NCBI GenBank assembly: GCA_026122225.1
Contig: JANEZZ010000468.1
Coordinates: forward strand, 2,195,001 to 2,259,000
Source: Heloderma charlesbogerti
Taxonomy: Eukaryota; Chordata; Lepidosauria; Squamata; Helodermatidae
Reading direction: 5' to 3'
Length of the DNA: 64,000 bases
Part shown: positions 11,165 through 23,861 of the stretch, piece after piece
How the letters are laid out: each line of letters opens with the position of its first letter
Position numbering within the stretch: position 1 is the stretch's first letter
Notes under the pieces: model-generated
Seen by the model: the letters and a program-made list of their open reading frames with translations, nothing else
Told to the model about the DNA's origin: nothing
The model's database searches: none
Program-made: the position numbers and the translations under genes

Positions 11165-12030
11165 TAAATCCCTTAGATGAATCCTGACATACACTCCATG
11201 GGCTGAGGTTTATAAATAAAATGCAAACTAACATTGCATGTTGTAGTTTATTTGGGCTGGACAAGAAGACTTGCATCTAACTATAGCAATAACAAATTCC
11301 CAGGAGAGGATCCAGTTCTCCCTCCCTGCTGTACTTTGGGTATATTAGACCAGTGCTGGTATGTATATTCTTCGAGTATGTGTGTTGGGGATGCATATTC
11401 CAACTGGATACTACCAGTTAAGTACAGTTAAGTACAAAACTGTCTTGTACTTCTCAACTGTAGATGCTGTCCATCCAGAATCAATATAAAAACTTGTGGG
11501 AAAGACATCGCCTTATATGCTTCTGCAATACACTTTGCTGTCTGTCAAAACTTGTATGGTATCACTGCAGCATGTTTACTTTGCATGAAGAAGCATTCAC
11601 TCATTTTAGACAATTCAGGGGAATAATTTCTTATCCTAACTTCCATTCTTGGGCAGGGCAATAGAGCAAGTGATAGCTAGCCAGCTTCAGGAATCCCTAG
11701 AGAAATATGGACTTTTCTGGTAGCATAGACCAGTGACTTCTTGGTTGTGGCCCCATGGCTTTGGGACTCCTTCCCTAAGGAAAGTTGCCAAAACCTATTT
11801 GGCTACTGCACCTTTAGTTAGTTAGTTTTGATACTTCTATATCACTTAATGTAATAAAATTCCTAAGCAGTTCACATGAAAGTGAAAATGTTTTAATATC
11901 TTTTGGTGCAACCCTCTTTGTGACAACATGTGCATTGATTCCATGCTCAGCCACAGCTGCTTTGGGTATGTGCTACATCACGCCTAGAGCATTCAGTGTA
12001 AGGCAAGGTTTCCTGCACCTCACATTAAAG

Positions 12031-12142
12031 CAGGGGTGGACAACTTGTGGCCATCCAGATGTTGGACTGCAAATCCTATTACCCTGCACCACTGGCTATG
12101 CTGGCTAGGGTTGCAGTCCAACATCTGGAGGGCAACACATTG
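12031..12142. mobile_element. Palindromic hAT-like MITE with 8-bp target duplication
   Basis: The element begins CAGGGGTGGACAAC and ends with the matching inverse GGGCAACACATTG. It is flanked by CATTAAAG on the left and CATTAAAA on the right, an 8-bp duplication with one mismatch. An 8-bp duplication with a CAGGG terminus is the hallmark of hAT-superfamily transposition. The internal arms ccagatgttggactgca and tgcagtccaacatctgg are nearly perfect. Confidence 0.85.
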
Positions 12143-15100
12143 CATTAAAATGTCTAGCAGTCGCCTCATCTCTAGGTCTACAGGCTTCCGCTTTCTGGAG
12201 GAGGGGAGGATTATAATGCCCTCTACAGGACCCACTTCACATGCTATTGTGCATTGTTACGAGCAGGATTGCAACCTTTGCCTTTTAGGGTGTGAGGTTT
12301 ATGTTTCTGCATGACTTTATCCATTTTCATTCTTTGTATTTGAACTTTTGATGTTACTGTTTTTAGCTGGAGATAGTGTTTTGGCATCATCTCTCAATGT
12401 ACTGTGAGTCCACTTGTATATGTTTAGTGAAAAGGAAGATTATGTGAGATAAGGTCCTCCCTTCCTGCTGTTTTCTTGTGGAAATCTGTTTCCTCAATCT
12501 CTACTACTTTCGATTGTGGGCCCCTTCATGGTCTTAGTTGGGGGATGACTCTATGTAAAACTTTGGGTCTTAATGAAGTTCCTTCTAATACCTGCACAGC
12601 ACCAAGCCTACAGTCTCTCAGTGAACTGTATTAAGAAGGCTGTTCTGTCTCTTTATAGCTTTGGTGTATCCACATACCACCTTTTTAAAAAGAGAGAGAG
12701 AGCTGTGTAATTCCACCTCCTTTTCTTCATGGTCACCTGCAAATTCATCCTACAGTCACCCCCTACCCATCCACTACCAGAAGTAGTCACACAATCTGGG
12801 ACTAACATGGTCTGGAGGAGGAGGTGTGTGTGTGTTTTCCCAAGGCACTGGCTGACATGGATTGCACCATCCTTTGGTCTCCAGTGTAAATAGGGTAGGC
12901 CAAAACACTGGGTGCTGTATGGCTTTCAAGCATCAGATTTCCTGAAAAGCCTGTTGTGTGTCCCCCCAGCCCCAAATGCTTTTATACAAAAGTGCCTTGA
13001 GGGAGACATGATTCTTTCCTGTCCACTCTCATTTGCCTTATTTGGGGGAAGGAGGGGAAGAGATTTCCTGCATGTTTCACAGAGAGAAAATGTACATGTT
13101 GGGATGTCAGAACCTGGTCTGCTCTCTTGATGTTCACATGCATTCCATATGCCGTGTCTTCATAAAAAGCTTAAACTGTTCACATCTCAGAGGTTCTTCA
13201 ACACACGGTGATGAAGTCTTCCAGGATTTATTCTTTATTCTCCGCTTGAGCCACATTATTTTAGTGACCTCATTTCTCTTTGCAAGGCCTCTTGTCTTTT
13301 CATTCCTTTTCTCTTCCTGGCTGGATGCTTCCGATGGGGAGTGATCAGAGCTGGCTAGCTCCATCATGTGCCATCATTAATACCTGTGACAAGACAGCAC
13401 TGTCCATTTTCTTTTAAGTTATTTTTGAAAGCCTCTGTTTGGTTTATGTATCTGAATGGAAATTAAACTAACCAACCTGCTCCACAGCTGCTGTTTCTTG
13501 CATTCTTTGCTGGTGCTGTTGAGTTTTTGGTTAATGAGAACAATGCTTTGCAGTAGTCAGTGACACTTAAAAGTCTACACAAATCTAGCTGGATGCAGAA
13601 ATAATACCCCCCCCCCCTTTGCAATACTGTAACATGGATACAAAAAGGTACGAAGGTATGACACTGTTCTGTTATCCTATCATATACAAAATGCAAAGCA
13701 TCACTGGCTACTTTTTTGTTGTTCTTTATACATAGGCTATTATGCAGTCCACCATGTCACTGTATTTTATAACAAATGTGCAATTTTATATATGCATATG
13801 GATATGCATCACACTTCTGCAGAACCAGTGCAATACTATCTTCCAAAATTACATCACAGAATACTGGTCTACATAGCACTTTGGTCTGCTGCTATCTACC
13901 CACATACTATTATTTTACATGCATTCTAGTTTGGGGCTTGGACATTCAAAGATGGAGGGAGGGATTTGAATATTTCCTCACTGGCCATCAGAAAGCCATC
14001 AGGACAATCACCTTCGGTCTTAGGTGTTCAAGTCACTTTTGATCACTGAACCTTAGGACTTACTTGCAAGTTAGTTTCCTGTTGGCCACGTTGGTGGTCC
14101 TGTCGAAGTCCTGGCCAACCTCTTGAACAGAAAAATGAATTGGGCTGTTGATACAAATCGCTCTGAGACACCCTTGGCCACTGAGTTGAGCCAAATCTAT
14201 TTCCTGGAATGCCAGAGGCATGAGGAAATAATGGTGCAGGAATTGCAGTTAAAGTACAAATAGAAAAAGACTCTGGATGAGTTCAGCTGAACACAGGAGC
14301 TCCTCCATACATTCATCACATGAATGGTGGCTCCACATTGGATTATTTTATCTCCCTGTATAATTAGAGCAACTCCCTTGCATCTGTTTTAACAGGAAAC
14401 CTGATCCCACCTTTCTGTTGCAGCACAAATACAGGCTTGTGCCACAGTTCTTACTGTGGCACCCTGCTTTGGTCTCTGCCCTATTTCCCTCAAAACAATT
14501 CCCTCTAAAAGCCAGGGAAGATCCTTTTTCTCTAGTGCCTAGCCAAAGCAAGGTTGCACTAAGGGTAGGAGCTGTTTGGCTCACTCCAGGGCCTACAAGA
14601 GATCAGGTGGAAGCATTTCTAGTTCTAGCTTGCCTATCACTGCTGCATTGGTACTGAAGTTGGTAAGTGCATCCTTAGGTTCTGCAAGTATCACAGGATC
14701 AGGCACTTTATAAATGAAGTTTAAGTTTAAGGATGGAACAACTGCTTTTGGGGAGTGTTACTTTGTAGTTTTGGCATTGCCCAGGGATAGTGTTTTGTGA
14801 ATATGCCGGGAGAATATCTTTGATTATTGTACAATCAAGAGCACTTCCTTGCCTCATTCCATATGCTAGTTTATCTGAGCTGTTACCTTCATATCTCTTA
14901 AGGTTCATTACTTCTCTTCTATTGAAAGCTTTTCTATGTTGGCATCATTAATAGAATTGCTGTTTGTTCCAAAGGCCTTAAGTATAATTCTATTCTCTAT
15001 CCCATTCTGTCGATTCAGTTAGCCTAATGCAGTTTTCAAGTCATGCAATTAGTATCTTGCTCCTTCCATTAGAAGAACTTTGTAGGTTCAAAGTGTGCTT

Positions 15101-15272
15101 TGCTCCCATGATGGAGCTTTTAACAGCAAATGGGGGAAAGCATGGTAAATCAACTGGCACTGGTGAATGGGGGGAATGTCAAAAGTGCAAAGGCCAGGAG
15201 GGGCACTTGGCACTTCTTGAGTCAAGGAAAGCTGCTTATGCCTATTGAAAAGCATCACATAATGGTGTAGAG

Positions 15273-15376
15273 CAGCCTCCTTCAATTTTGTGCCCTCCAG
15301 GTGTATTGGATTACATCACCCATCATCCCCAGCCAGCATGTTGTAGTCCAACACATCACCAGGTTGGGGAAGGCTG
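15273..15376. mobile_element. Palindromic hAT-like MITE ('actacaactccca' family)
   Basis: Termini CAGCCTCCTTCAA and GTTGGGGAAGGCTG, with arms gccctccaggtgtattgga and tagtccaacacatcacc. The flanks GTGTAGAG and ATACAGAG may be a decayed target duplication. Confidence 0.75.
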
Positions 15377-15782
15377 ATACAGAGGCAGACTCTTCCAAAG
15401 TGTTATATCCAGTGGTGTCATTCTACTAGCGCCAATGTCATTGTGCTAGCAGAAACCAAGTCCAGAAGTATGCACAAGGGGAGAATCCAATTCAAGCTTA
15501 GGTTGTGCAACCGCTTGCGCAAATGTTTGGAGAATGCCATTTTACAAAGTGAACCGCTAGCACTTGTGCAACCGGAAAAGCCGGTGGAGCTCTGCAAGCC
15601 CAGCAATTTGTTTTGCTAAGAGAACACTGAATTTAGGCCAACAAACCTAACTTAGCTCCTCAAGCTGTCTTGCTAGGAAATCATTCTGACCCCATTCAGT
15701 TAGTAGTAGGAAGAGAAGAACATAGTAAGCTACTTTATGCTATTTGTCCTTCTAGCACAATTTGTCTGCTATGATAAAGCAG

Positions 15783-15905
15783 CCCTCTGGGATCTTTCCC
15801 ATCACCTGTGACCTCAAGTCTTTTAACTGGAGATACCAGAGGTTGTACCTGGGGCCTTCTGCATGCAAAGAATTGCTCTACCAGTGAGCTGTCATCCTTC
15901 CCCAA
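15783..15905 (-). mobile_element. Fragment of a tRNA-derived SINE
   Basis: The inverted head (acctggggccttctgcatgc...gctctaccagtgagctg) matches the tRNA-like head of the SINEs at 35388 and 63384. The remainder is diverged. Confidence 0.55.
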
Positions 15906-17137
15906 AGTAGTAGCAGCATACTTCTTCTTTTTTTACCCTTGAACTATGAGAAGTTTCAAATGTCAAGAATGAGCCTCTGTGCATTTGACAACTTGACAGT
16001 GGACCCTTGATGGTCAGGGTCAGGCCAGAGCCATATAAAATCTAGAATCAGAAGGTGTGTCCTCCGCTGCAGGGTCCCTGAGATCAGTTCAATCTCTGAG
16101 GTTTTCAGTTCAGTTCCCAGAGTACCCTGACACTTATACTCCTTCCCCAGCTTTGAAGAAAATCTGAAGCTGATTTTAGGGGGGCTGGGCGGGGGGGAGG
16201 GAAATCAAATACATTATATTCATATATTTGGCTGGAATTGAAATGGAGGGTGGCCTGTAATACACGTGCATGTCCTCCTAGGATCACATTTGTGTTGTAA
16301 GTAAGGCTTGCCAAATGGAGCACTTAATGGGAGCAGACCCAGGGAGAGTTTGGGAAAGGCCTGTTAGCTATGAATGTAGGCTATATCTTCATTATAATGT
16401 TGGCAGAGCTTCAGTTCTATGTGGCTGTGATAATCTTCCATTAGCGCTATTCAGGATATTTTTAATTTATTGTAGATAACTTGAAAGCTGCTTATACATA
16501 TTACTTCCTACTGGTATTTGAATAAAGCCATTAGGTTATGGTCTAATAGCACAATTCCAGTTTGATTCACTAGGAGGAAAAAAAATATCTCATTGATTTT
16601 AAAGTTGGGAATCCAACCATTAAGCCCTTTCACAATTTGGTCTGAGTGAATCACTCCCGTGATGGGGCTTCCATACAGCCTTGATGAATTGTGCTTTTTT
16701 GTGAAGTTTGAAACACACTATAGCTGCCTGAGGTGCTCCTGAATGTCTAACTTTTAGTGATTTAGGATTATCTTTGCCTAAGAAAATCAAATGCTACATA
16801 AGCTAGGAGCTGATGTCATTAAATTCCTGTTCATGTAATACTGATACCATTTTTACCATGCATGTGTAAATAATAACTTTGATTTAAAATCCAGTAATTT
16901 GGCAGTGTATATTATTTTCATTGGTGGGTAGATATCTGTTTTCCTTTTTCATGAAAAAAATATCACCAGAAGAAACTGTCTGTACTGGTAGTTTGAAAGC
17001 CTCCGAGCTTCAGGGCTTTGCTTCCAATTCCTGCAATACGTATCCTATAAAATAAATATGTACCTAATCTGGCTACATTTACCCCACCGCCGCCCTTTCT
17101 GGTGTGTTGAAAGTTGTTTCCATTTTGCAAAACATCT

Positions 17138-17243
17138 TGGGTTGGATCCATACCACATTAGTAATGCTGTAGTCCCATTGAAATCAATGGGACAGGTTGG
17201 TCATGACTAACTAAAGTCCCATTGATTAGTCTGGATCTAACTT
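17138..17243. mobile_element. Palindromic MITE with GTTGGATCC termini
   Basis: The arms gttggatccataccaca and tctggatctaac are inverted. The internal tagtcccattgaaatcaatg pairs with the later aagtcccattgatt. It resembles the palindrome at 52115. Confidence 0.6.
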
Positions 17244-17301
17244 CTTAAGGTATTAACAGTTAGAAAAACTGGTAAAGTTCACAGTGGAGCAGAATGTTCT
17301 T

Positions 17302-17328
17302 TATGTATGTATGTATGTATGTATGTAT
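17302..17328. repeat. (ATGT)n microsatellite
   Basis: About six tandem ATGT units in the NFASC intron. Confidence 0.9.
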
Positions 17329-18781
17329 TTTTCTGTCCATTAAGCACACTGGAAGTATGGCACAGAGATTGGATTTCAATTCTGACATCTCACAATATAA
17401 TATTACCCAAGTGGTCAGAGGAATATAAAAACTGTGGAAATAAGCAGCTTTTAGAGTAAAAAACAACAAACCATTTAGTGTTATGTTCATTTCATTTTAC
17501 TACAAATCCCACCCACTGAAGAATAGTATTACAAAAAAAATGAATCCATGCCAGATGACATCACTCAATGGTTGGTCACCTGCTGGGGCCCAATTACCAA
17601 AAGAGGTACCCCCTCCTACCAACACAGTACTGCCAGCATCTTTGTACATGTGGGAATTCCATGTGTGTTGCTCAAGCCAGCCAGTTGCATTTACAGCTGG
17701 TCACATGCTTCATCTGCACCAAGGAGTCAGTAAGAGCCACTGGGAAGAGGCATGGGACCACATTTTAAATGACTGCAATAGTAGGCTTTTTGCCTTTTCT
17801 ATGGGGGCAGAGATCACTGACCAAACAAACACGGAGATGTTTCCGATCAGGGTGGGTTTTCTCTAGTGAGGAAGAGGATGCATAGGGAAGGCTGTGCATG
17901 TGGGTGAGAAGGGGGAACACCCATTGCTGTTATCCCTCCCCCTTGTTTTAATCCGATGTCTGCACAAATGCACATGGTGCCCTCATGGAGGGTGGATTAC
18001 ACCTTTACCCCAGAGTTTTACCAGCACCTTTCTGAAATGCTCTAAATGCGTTGTTGATGATGATGATGATAGCATCTGAATCTTGATGGGTCTATGTTAA
18101 GTTGATAGAGTGTTCCTTCCCACCAAGAATTCAGAATGGGCAAGAGCTAAAAACATAACTCAGCTAAATTCTACACTCATTTCCAAATTGTGTTTATTCT
18201 GTAAAGGATTCCTTCTAGCTTTGGTCCAACTTCCAGTTTTCAGGGCATTGAATAATGTGTTGGAAAGCCATTTCTTTTTTTATTATTCTAGCTACATGGA
18301 GGTAAAGATAAGCCCTCCCCTGGAGAACATTTGCACCCTCTTTTGAGGTACCACTGACATTTTCCATTCCTATAAAGCAGAGATCAAATCTGTTACCTGT
18401 TTCTTCTGCTCCTCTGCTCCCATTTTATATACTCTTTCTTTGTTAGGCAATGCCATGCATTTATTTTCTTTGCCTCACCCTGCTCTACCAGTGTTACCCT
18501 TTGACTTTCACTGCTACCCTTGGACTTGCATTGCTGCTGTTAGAACTTGGGTTGTGGTGCAGTAGGGGAAATAAAAGGGCACAGCATAAAGTCCAAAAGA
18601 AGTTGTCATGTATACATACACAGTAGGAATACAGGCATGGAGAGAGACCATTTCCTAAAATGTGGCTGTTGGGAATGGATGGGACAGGGAGAATCAAATA
18701 GCCTTGGCTTGCTATTTTCATTTATTTCCACTGTGTAGATCAATTCTCTTCTTTTAACTTTTCTTTTTCAACTCCTACTAG

Positions 18782-18913
18782 CATATACTAACAACCAACG
18801 GGACATTGCAACTCAGGGCTGGTTTATTGGACTGATGTGTGCCATCGCGCTTCTGGTCCTGATTTTGCTGATAGTTTGCTTCATTAAGAGAAGCAGAGGA
18901 GGGAAATATCCAG
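18782..18913 (+). CDS. NFASC: NFASC exon: transmembrane segment
   Basis: This 132-nt exon encodes the membrane-spanning part of neurofascin. The acceptor is a long T/C tract ending in ctactag and the donor is TATCCAG|gtaagag. The frame, entered one base into an Ala codon, reads [14 protein letters not shown], then the hydrophobic helix [20 protein letters not shown], then the basic stop-transfer [10 protein letters not shown]. The [15 protein letters not shown] block is highly conserved in the L1 family and is essentially that of neurofascin and NrCAM. It anchors all isoforms in the plasma membrane. The phase (1-1) matches both neighbouring exons. Confidence 0.97.
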
Positions 18914-20039
18914 GTAAGAGAAATAACTATCTGTTGGTGTGTAGTGATTGGCTGTTGCTGCTGTTCTTGTTTTTTTGAAGTATTTAATCCTGCATCTAAT
19001 TAGACCTTCTGATCTGATGCATAGCCTTTCCACTAGAAGGATTTATTCCTACAACTTTGAATATCTGTGGCACTAAAAATAATTAATCTCATTAAAGGCA
19101 AGGCAAAGAGGATTTTCTGCTAGGTAGGAGGAGATACCTTTTCTCTATTACAGTTATTAGGATTTGACTTCATATATGCTAAGTGTGTTGGCTCATTCTG
19201 TGTTTGCAAAAGCATCTTTTCCAGAAAGGATCCCATTACATGTTTTACAAGGTGGGGAAATGGCTTAGTGGGACATCTCTCCTTACATCCTCTTGGATTG
19301 TACACTGTGGTTGTGATGACTGCCATGTTCTCTCTCAAGATCTAGAAATCTATTGAAGGCTTGGAGCCAGTTCCTGAAAGATGCATAAAGGACTGTGGCA
19401 GGGGAATTGCTCACTATCACTCCAGTGCATGAGAATGATAAGCAAGTTATAAGGAAACAACTATCTGTAGCCTTGCTTCCGAAGGAAATAATGTCCTACC
19501 TAAAGTGCTTGTTCACTCCTTAGGTCGAAAGCAGACATGATGTGGGTCATCCATGACTGGATCTCCCAATGTGTTGTTAAAAAAATATTATTATTGTTTA
19601 AGACAACCCAGGGGGAAACTCCAATTTTTATTATACGAGCTGCACTGGGTGAAGGAATGTGCAACCCCTTCTTCTTGTGCTGTTTTTCTTACCATGATTG
19701 CACTGCCCCCTCTCTGTAGCCTTTAGCCCCATTGCAATGGGGGGTGGCGGGAGAAGAGAAGCACAATATAGATTCACAATACCTCAGAGCTGTATCTGGG
19801 CAGACATAATGCAAAAGGAAGTGAGAGGCAATCAAATAGTGGGAAATAACAAGTCCCCTTTTGCCTGGAAGAGATTTACCCACATTTTCCAACTGATGGA
19901 TATACCTCTGTTTTATCCACATGCCCCACGGTCTTTTGCCAACACTGCATCCTTGCTTATGTGCCTGTTCAGCATAGAGGAAGGGTGGTAAGCCAAGAAC
20001 TCACTTACCAGAAGGAAGAGTCTACAACTCGGTTTGCAC

Positions 20040-20370
20040 AATCGCAGGGTAGTTAATAAGCCTGGTGGCTTGTTAACCACCCTGTGCACTCTGGTCGCAT
20101 GCCAGGGGGATTACCATAATTACCCTTGACAGCCTAACTTGTTGTGTCATGAATCTGGCCAGGGTGGCTTCTTGCCATGGTTAACAAGCCACTCAGCACC
20201 CATGGGCTGTTGTACGGTTCTGGGATGGCTTGTTAACCATAGCAACAAGCCATCCTGGCTGGGTTTGCATGACATGACAAGCCACACTGCTGAGGGTAAT
20301 TATGCTAATCCCCCAGCATGTGCTGAGGGGGAAATAAGCCACTGTAGCTTATTTCCTCCTCCATCATTGC
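20040..20370. mobile_element. Large imperfect palindrome, probable MITE
   Basis: The left block catgccagggggattaccat (about 20098) is the inverse of gctaatcccccagcatg (about 20306). Next inwards, ttgttgtgtcatgaatctgg pairs with ttgcatgacatgacaagcc. The centre has gttaacaagcc and ggcttgttaac facing each other. The nested pairing over about 300 bp predicts a long hairpin. No target duplication could be fixed, so the ends are approximate. Confidence 0.65.
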
Positions 20371-21473
20371 ACAAATTAGGCCAACATGACTTGAGGATGA
20401 CGTGAACTTATTTAAAGTGTCTGTTATATCTGGCTACTGTGTTTAGAGAGCTTTGGCTATTGGGTGGTATGGCAATGTAATAAATAAATGTAATAAATAA
20501 AATAAATCCTCATGGTTTTCAATTAAGGGCAAAATAATGGGTGTACATGTGTGTTTATCTATACAAACCCTTGTTGCAAAATGGTACACCTGGCTGTCTA
20601 TCTGAAAAACCTTATTTCAAAGTATGATAGTGGAATGCCTAAAGGCCTCAATAAAAATACGGTATGCACACAAGTAGCTCTAAACATGTTCAGAGTACTT
20701 TAAAGCCACATTATTGCCACAATCCTGTGGTCCTTGGGAAGGTGTCCCAGGGCACAGGATTTAGCAGATCTCTCTCTCCAGCTACTGAGAGGGAGGTCTG
20801 CAGCTGGAGAAGGAGGTATGCCTTTCCAGACCTCCCCAATGTGAGCACAGATGCTACCCTTGCTGTTCCACCAGTGTTCCACTGGTGGTATTGGCAAAAG
20901 GATGGCGTGCCAGGGGCAGACTGGGGGATGCTTTTGAGAACAAAGGTTGGCTTTTTAAGAACTGCATCCAAATAATACTGGAACAGCAGTTATAAGAATA
21001 AGACACACAAGTGTTGCTATATTTTGTATCTCTCTTGCTCAAAGGTCTCTTACCCAACAATTCTTAGTGCCATGCATATTACTCATAATACAGTACCATC
21101 AATTTCTTTCAGTTTCTCTCTCCAGCATGCTGCCTGTGTGACAATTTTGAGCCAGGCTTTCTAGTCCAGGAAATAATAAAAAAAATACAGTATAGTACAG
21201 TAAAGTGGCATCAGGCAAGATTTTAAGACAACTTGAGTCAGAATCCTGCTCAGCTTGGGATTCAAGTGTATCATATTTTGGATTTTAAAACATGAAGTGA
21301 TCAGTAATGACTTTATAATTTCATTTGCCAACAGCTGCATTTTACCATACAAGACCTGCCTCAAATCACTTCTGTAGTCAGTTACTCTTCCTATTTCATA
21401 TCCTTCTCTTCTGATTTCAGCACAAATGCTTGAGCAACTGCAACACAGAAAATATTGGTAAATTAGTGGTGCA

Positions 21474-21557
21474 AGTCAAAGCATATTTACTCAGAAGTAA
21501 TACCCACTGCGATCTAAGGCACTTGCTTCTTAGTAAGAATATTTGGTATTGCAGCCT
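21474..21557. mobile_element. Short palindromic MITE, 'tactcagaagtaagtccc' family (diverged)
   Basis: Contains atttactcagaagtaatacc and the inverse arm ttcttagtaagaatatttgg. It lies about 60 bp upstream of an NFASC exon acceptor. Confidence 0.55.
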
Positions 21558-21619
21558 TGAAGACGTGAAAATAAGACCCGTACTTTTAAGTTTGTAACTG
21601 ATTGCATATATCTTTACAG

Positions 21620-21689
21620 TGAGAGAAAATAAAGATGTTCCCCTGGACCCTGATGACCAGAAGGTAGATAATGGGTCATTTGATTACAG
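21620..21689 (+). CDS. NFASC: NFASC exon: juxtamembrane cytoplasmic tail
   Basis: This 70-nt exon encodes the first part of the cytoplasmic tail. The acceptor is atatctttacag and the donor is GATTACAG|gtatg. The frame reads VRENKDVPLDPDDQKVDNGSFDY and ends two bases into a codon (AG). Splicing to the terminal exon makes that codon AGT, giving the YSDEDNKPL sequence. Splicing to the microexon at 28184 makes it AGG, giving YRSLE. The VRE.KDVPL.P.D motif identifies neurofascin. Compared with mammals the acidic stretch after PLDP has changed (inference from recalled family sequence). Confidence 0.95.
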
Positions 21690-23551
21690 GTATGTTTCCT
21701 GCTTGGCATGTATGATAGGAACTTGCCACCCACTTGCCCATGACAAATAGCTCCTTTGTCAGTTTGGTAATCACCCAGATACCACCACATTCCCATAAAT
21801 TTACATTTTTCTATCATCTCTTATTCCTCCACTGTCTCTTAAGATCTCTGAAAAAAGCACCAATCCACACATGCATATAATTCATGTGATACAACAGTTC
21901 CTAGAACTGTACCATTTCAGGCTGCAGGTGAGGGATTTCATGTTCTTGATCTTTTTCCCCGCATCAAAATATCCTTGGTAAAATTGCACCGCGGGGACAG
22001 GGGTCCTATGCTTGTGCTGGTGTTCTACATGCACATATAGGCACAGGGTCATTCAGATGTACAGTCTTTCCCCTGCAGTCTAAAATGGTACACTACTAGA
22101 AATGCAGGACCACATGAGTTATCTATATATGTAGATTAGCTCTAAAAAATCTGAAAGGATAATCGCGTGTTCTTAGTGAGGATTCAATTGCTTCTGAGTT
22201 TTCAATATAGGTTTGTCTTCAGTGGAAATCACCACAACAGATAAGAAAGCTAGATACTGTAGGAGAGTTGGCAACTTCCAGCACCTTCTTTGGTCTGTCA
22301 GGCAAGCTCAGATTAGAGTACTGAGTGAGGCATCTGAAGGGCTTCTCAGGTATGTGCCTCCCTCATGTTATATCTATACACTGCCCAGAAATGAGAAAAC
22401 ATTTGGGGGCGGGGGTTACACTTCCCTAGTGGGTTCCATATTCCAGAAGCTTTTCTAGAGAATCTCAACACTGATTTTCTTGATAGCCTTGATGTAGTTT
22501 AGCAAACCCTCCTCACCGGCAGCTATAATGGGGACTACGTACCACCACAACACTCCCACCCCAATGTAAATTAAAGGACAGCAGCCACTTTTTTCTCCGC
22601 TTCCCAAAGCAAGATGTTTTCTTTGGCTGTTCACAGATGGGTCCTGCGTTCAAGGTTTACATTTGTTTCCCCATTGCTTCCAAGGAACTGAAACAGGTAA
22701 CGCTGCTAGCGCTCTCCTGGCTGGGACTGGGCCCCGGGGAAAGCGGCCAGGCAATTGGATGCTCAAGGAGGCTCTGGTAGAAAGAAATTGCAACTAGCAA
22801 GGCAAGAGTTATGCTAGGTAAACAAGAGCGCAGCAAGGCAGAGACTGGTAGCACCTCGGACAGCACTTTGAAGGAGCTGCTAAGCTGGGGTAGCTGTTAC
22901 AGCAAGGGACTAGCAGCAACTCATGGCTTAAGTAGGCCAATCAGCACAGGTCCCTCAGAAGCTCAACCTCCCACTGGAGCTGGAGCTTCTGCACCCTTAA
23001 AGGGCCCACACTCATTTCAGTAGCCTTACGCTCCTATGTGGCTGAGGGTCCTGAGTGGCTTTGGGAGAGCCATTCTTGGAGGCTGAGGTTGATGGGAGGG
23101 CCAGGTCCTTGGGCCTGGGGGATGCATCAGGGTTCCCAAGGGTCCTCCTTGGAATGGAGTGACCAGTATCTCATTGAGCTCAGAGTCCTCTTCAGGGTGA
23201 TGCTGAGCCTCTAGACCCGGTGCCATAACAAGCGCTTGCTAAATTAATCACATTTCTTTAATCTACATGACATGGAACAAATCTGTTCTTTGGCACATCA
23301 TGCCTTCCTTACTGTTTAGAAGCAAAAAGTCAAGCTATTCAAAAGTCCCAGGATGGTTAATCAGACAACAGCTGATTTGGAATTGGGGGGCCCTCGTGCA
23401 AGTCTCCTGTGTTTCCAGAATTATTCAGTAACTAACAGAGATGCAAAAGGACTTTATTTAAAACACAGAGCAAGTTCTGGTGTCAAGAACAGCAAGCTGC
23501 TTGGACAGTTCCTGAAAGAAGGACCAGGTGTAAATCTTGCATCGTAAAATC

Positions 23552-23861
23552 ATAGGTTGGATCCAGACTTGTGACAGGTGGAGTTCTGCTAGTGCTGGAA
23601 GAAGGGCGGAGTGATTTTTGCCAGTCCCTTCTTCCACCTGCAGTGCCCTGTGCCTACAGAAGTTCTGCTCCAGAAGGTTGGGGACCCTCCAGAGCAGCAG
23701 GAGAAGCAGTGCAAGGCACTCCAGGGAGAAGAAGGGAATCAGGAAAAACAATCTCTCCCCCCACCGACTTCCTCCAGTAGGGAACGTCTGCTGGATCTGT
23801 CTCTTCTGTGAACAGAAGGAGCCCTTCTGTTCATGGAATGGCCAGCTTGGATCCAACCCCA
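23552..23861. mobile_element. MITE-like element with GGTTGGATCC termini
   Basis: The terminus GGTTGGATCCAGACTTG faces the inverse CTTGGATCCAACC 300 bp downstream. Internally, ttcttccacctgcagtgcc and related CT-rich tracts partly pair with gaagaagggc. Several medium ORFs fall inside it but none resembles a protein family. Confidence 0.6.

Larger units (their letters stand above)
6973..18781. other. NFASC: Large NFASC intron before the transmembrane exon
   Basis: This 11.8-kb intron starts with gtgagatg and ends in a T-rich tract and ctactag. It holds SINEs, a CR1 fragment, palindromic MITEs, a possible LTR remnant and microsatellites, listed separately. I found no convincing exon. The many open frames of 60-125 codons lack family features or derive from repeats. 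Between 8165 and 9980 I recognise no repeat. Confidence 0.75.
18914..21619. other. NFASC: NFASC intron with a palindromic repeat
   Basis: This 2.7-kb intron has a strong gtaagag donor and a tctttacag acceptor. It contains a large stem-loop repeat at 20040-20370, a SINE-like tail with taataaat repeats near 20450-20508 and a short palindromic MITE near 21474. No further exon was seen. Confidence 0.75.
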
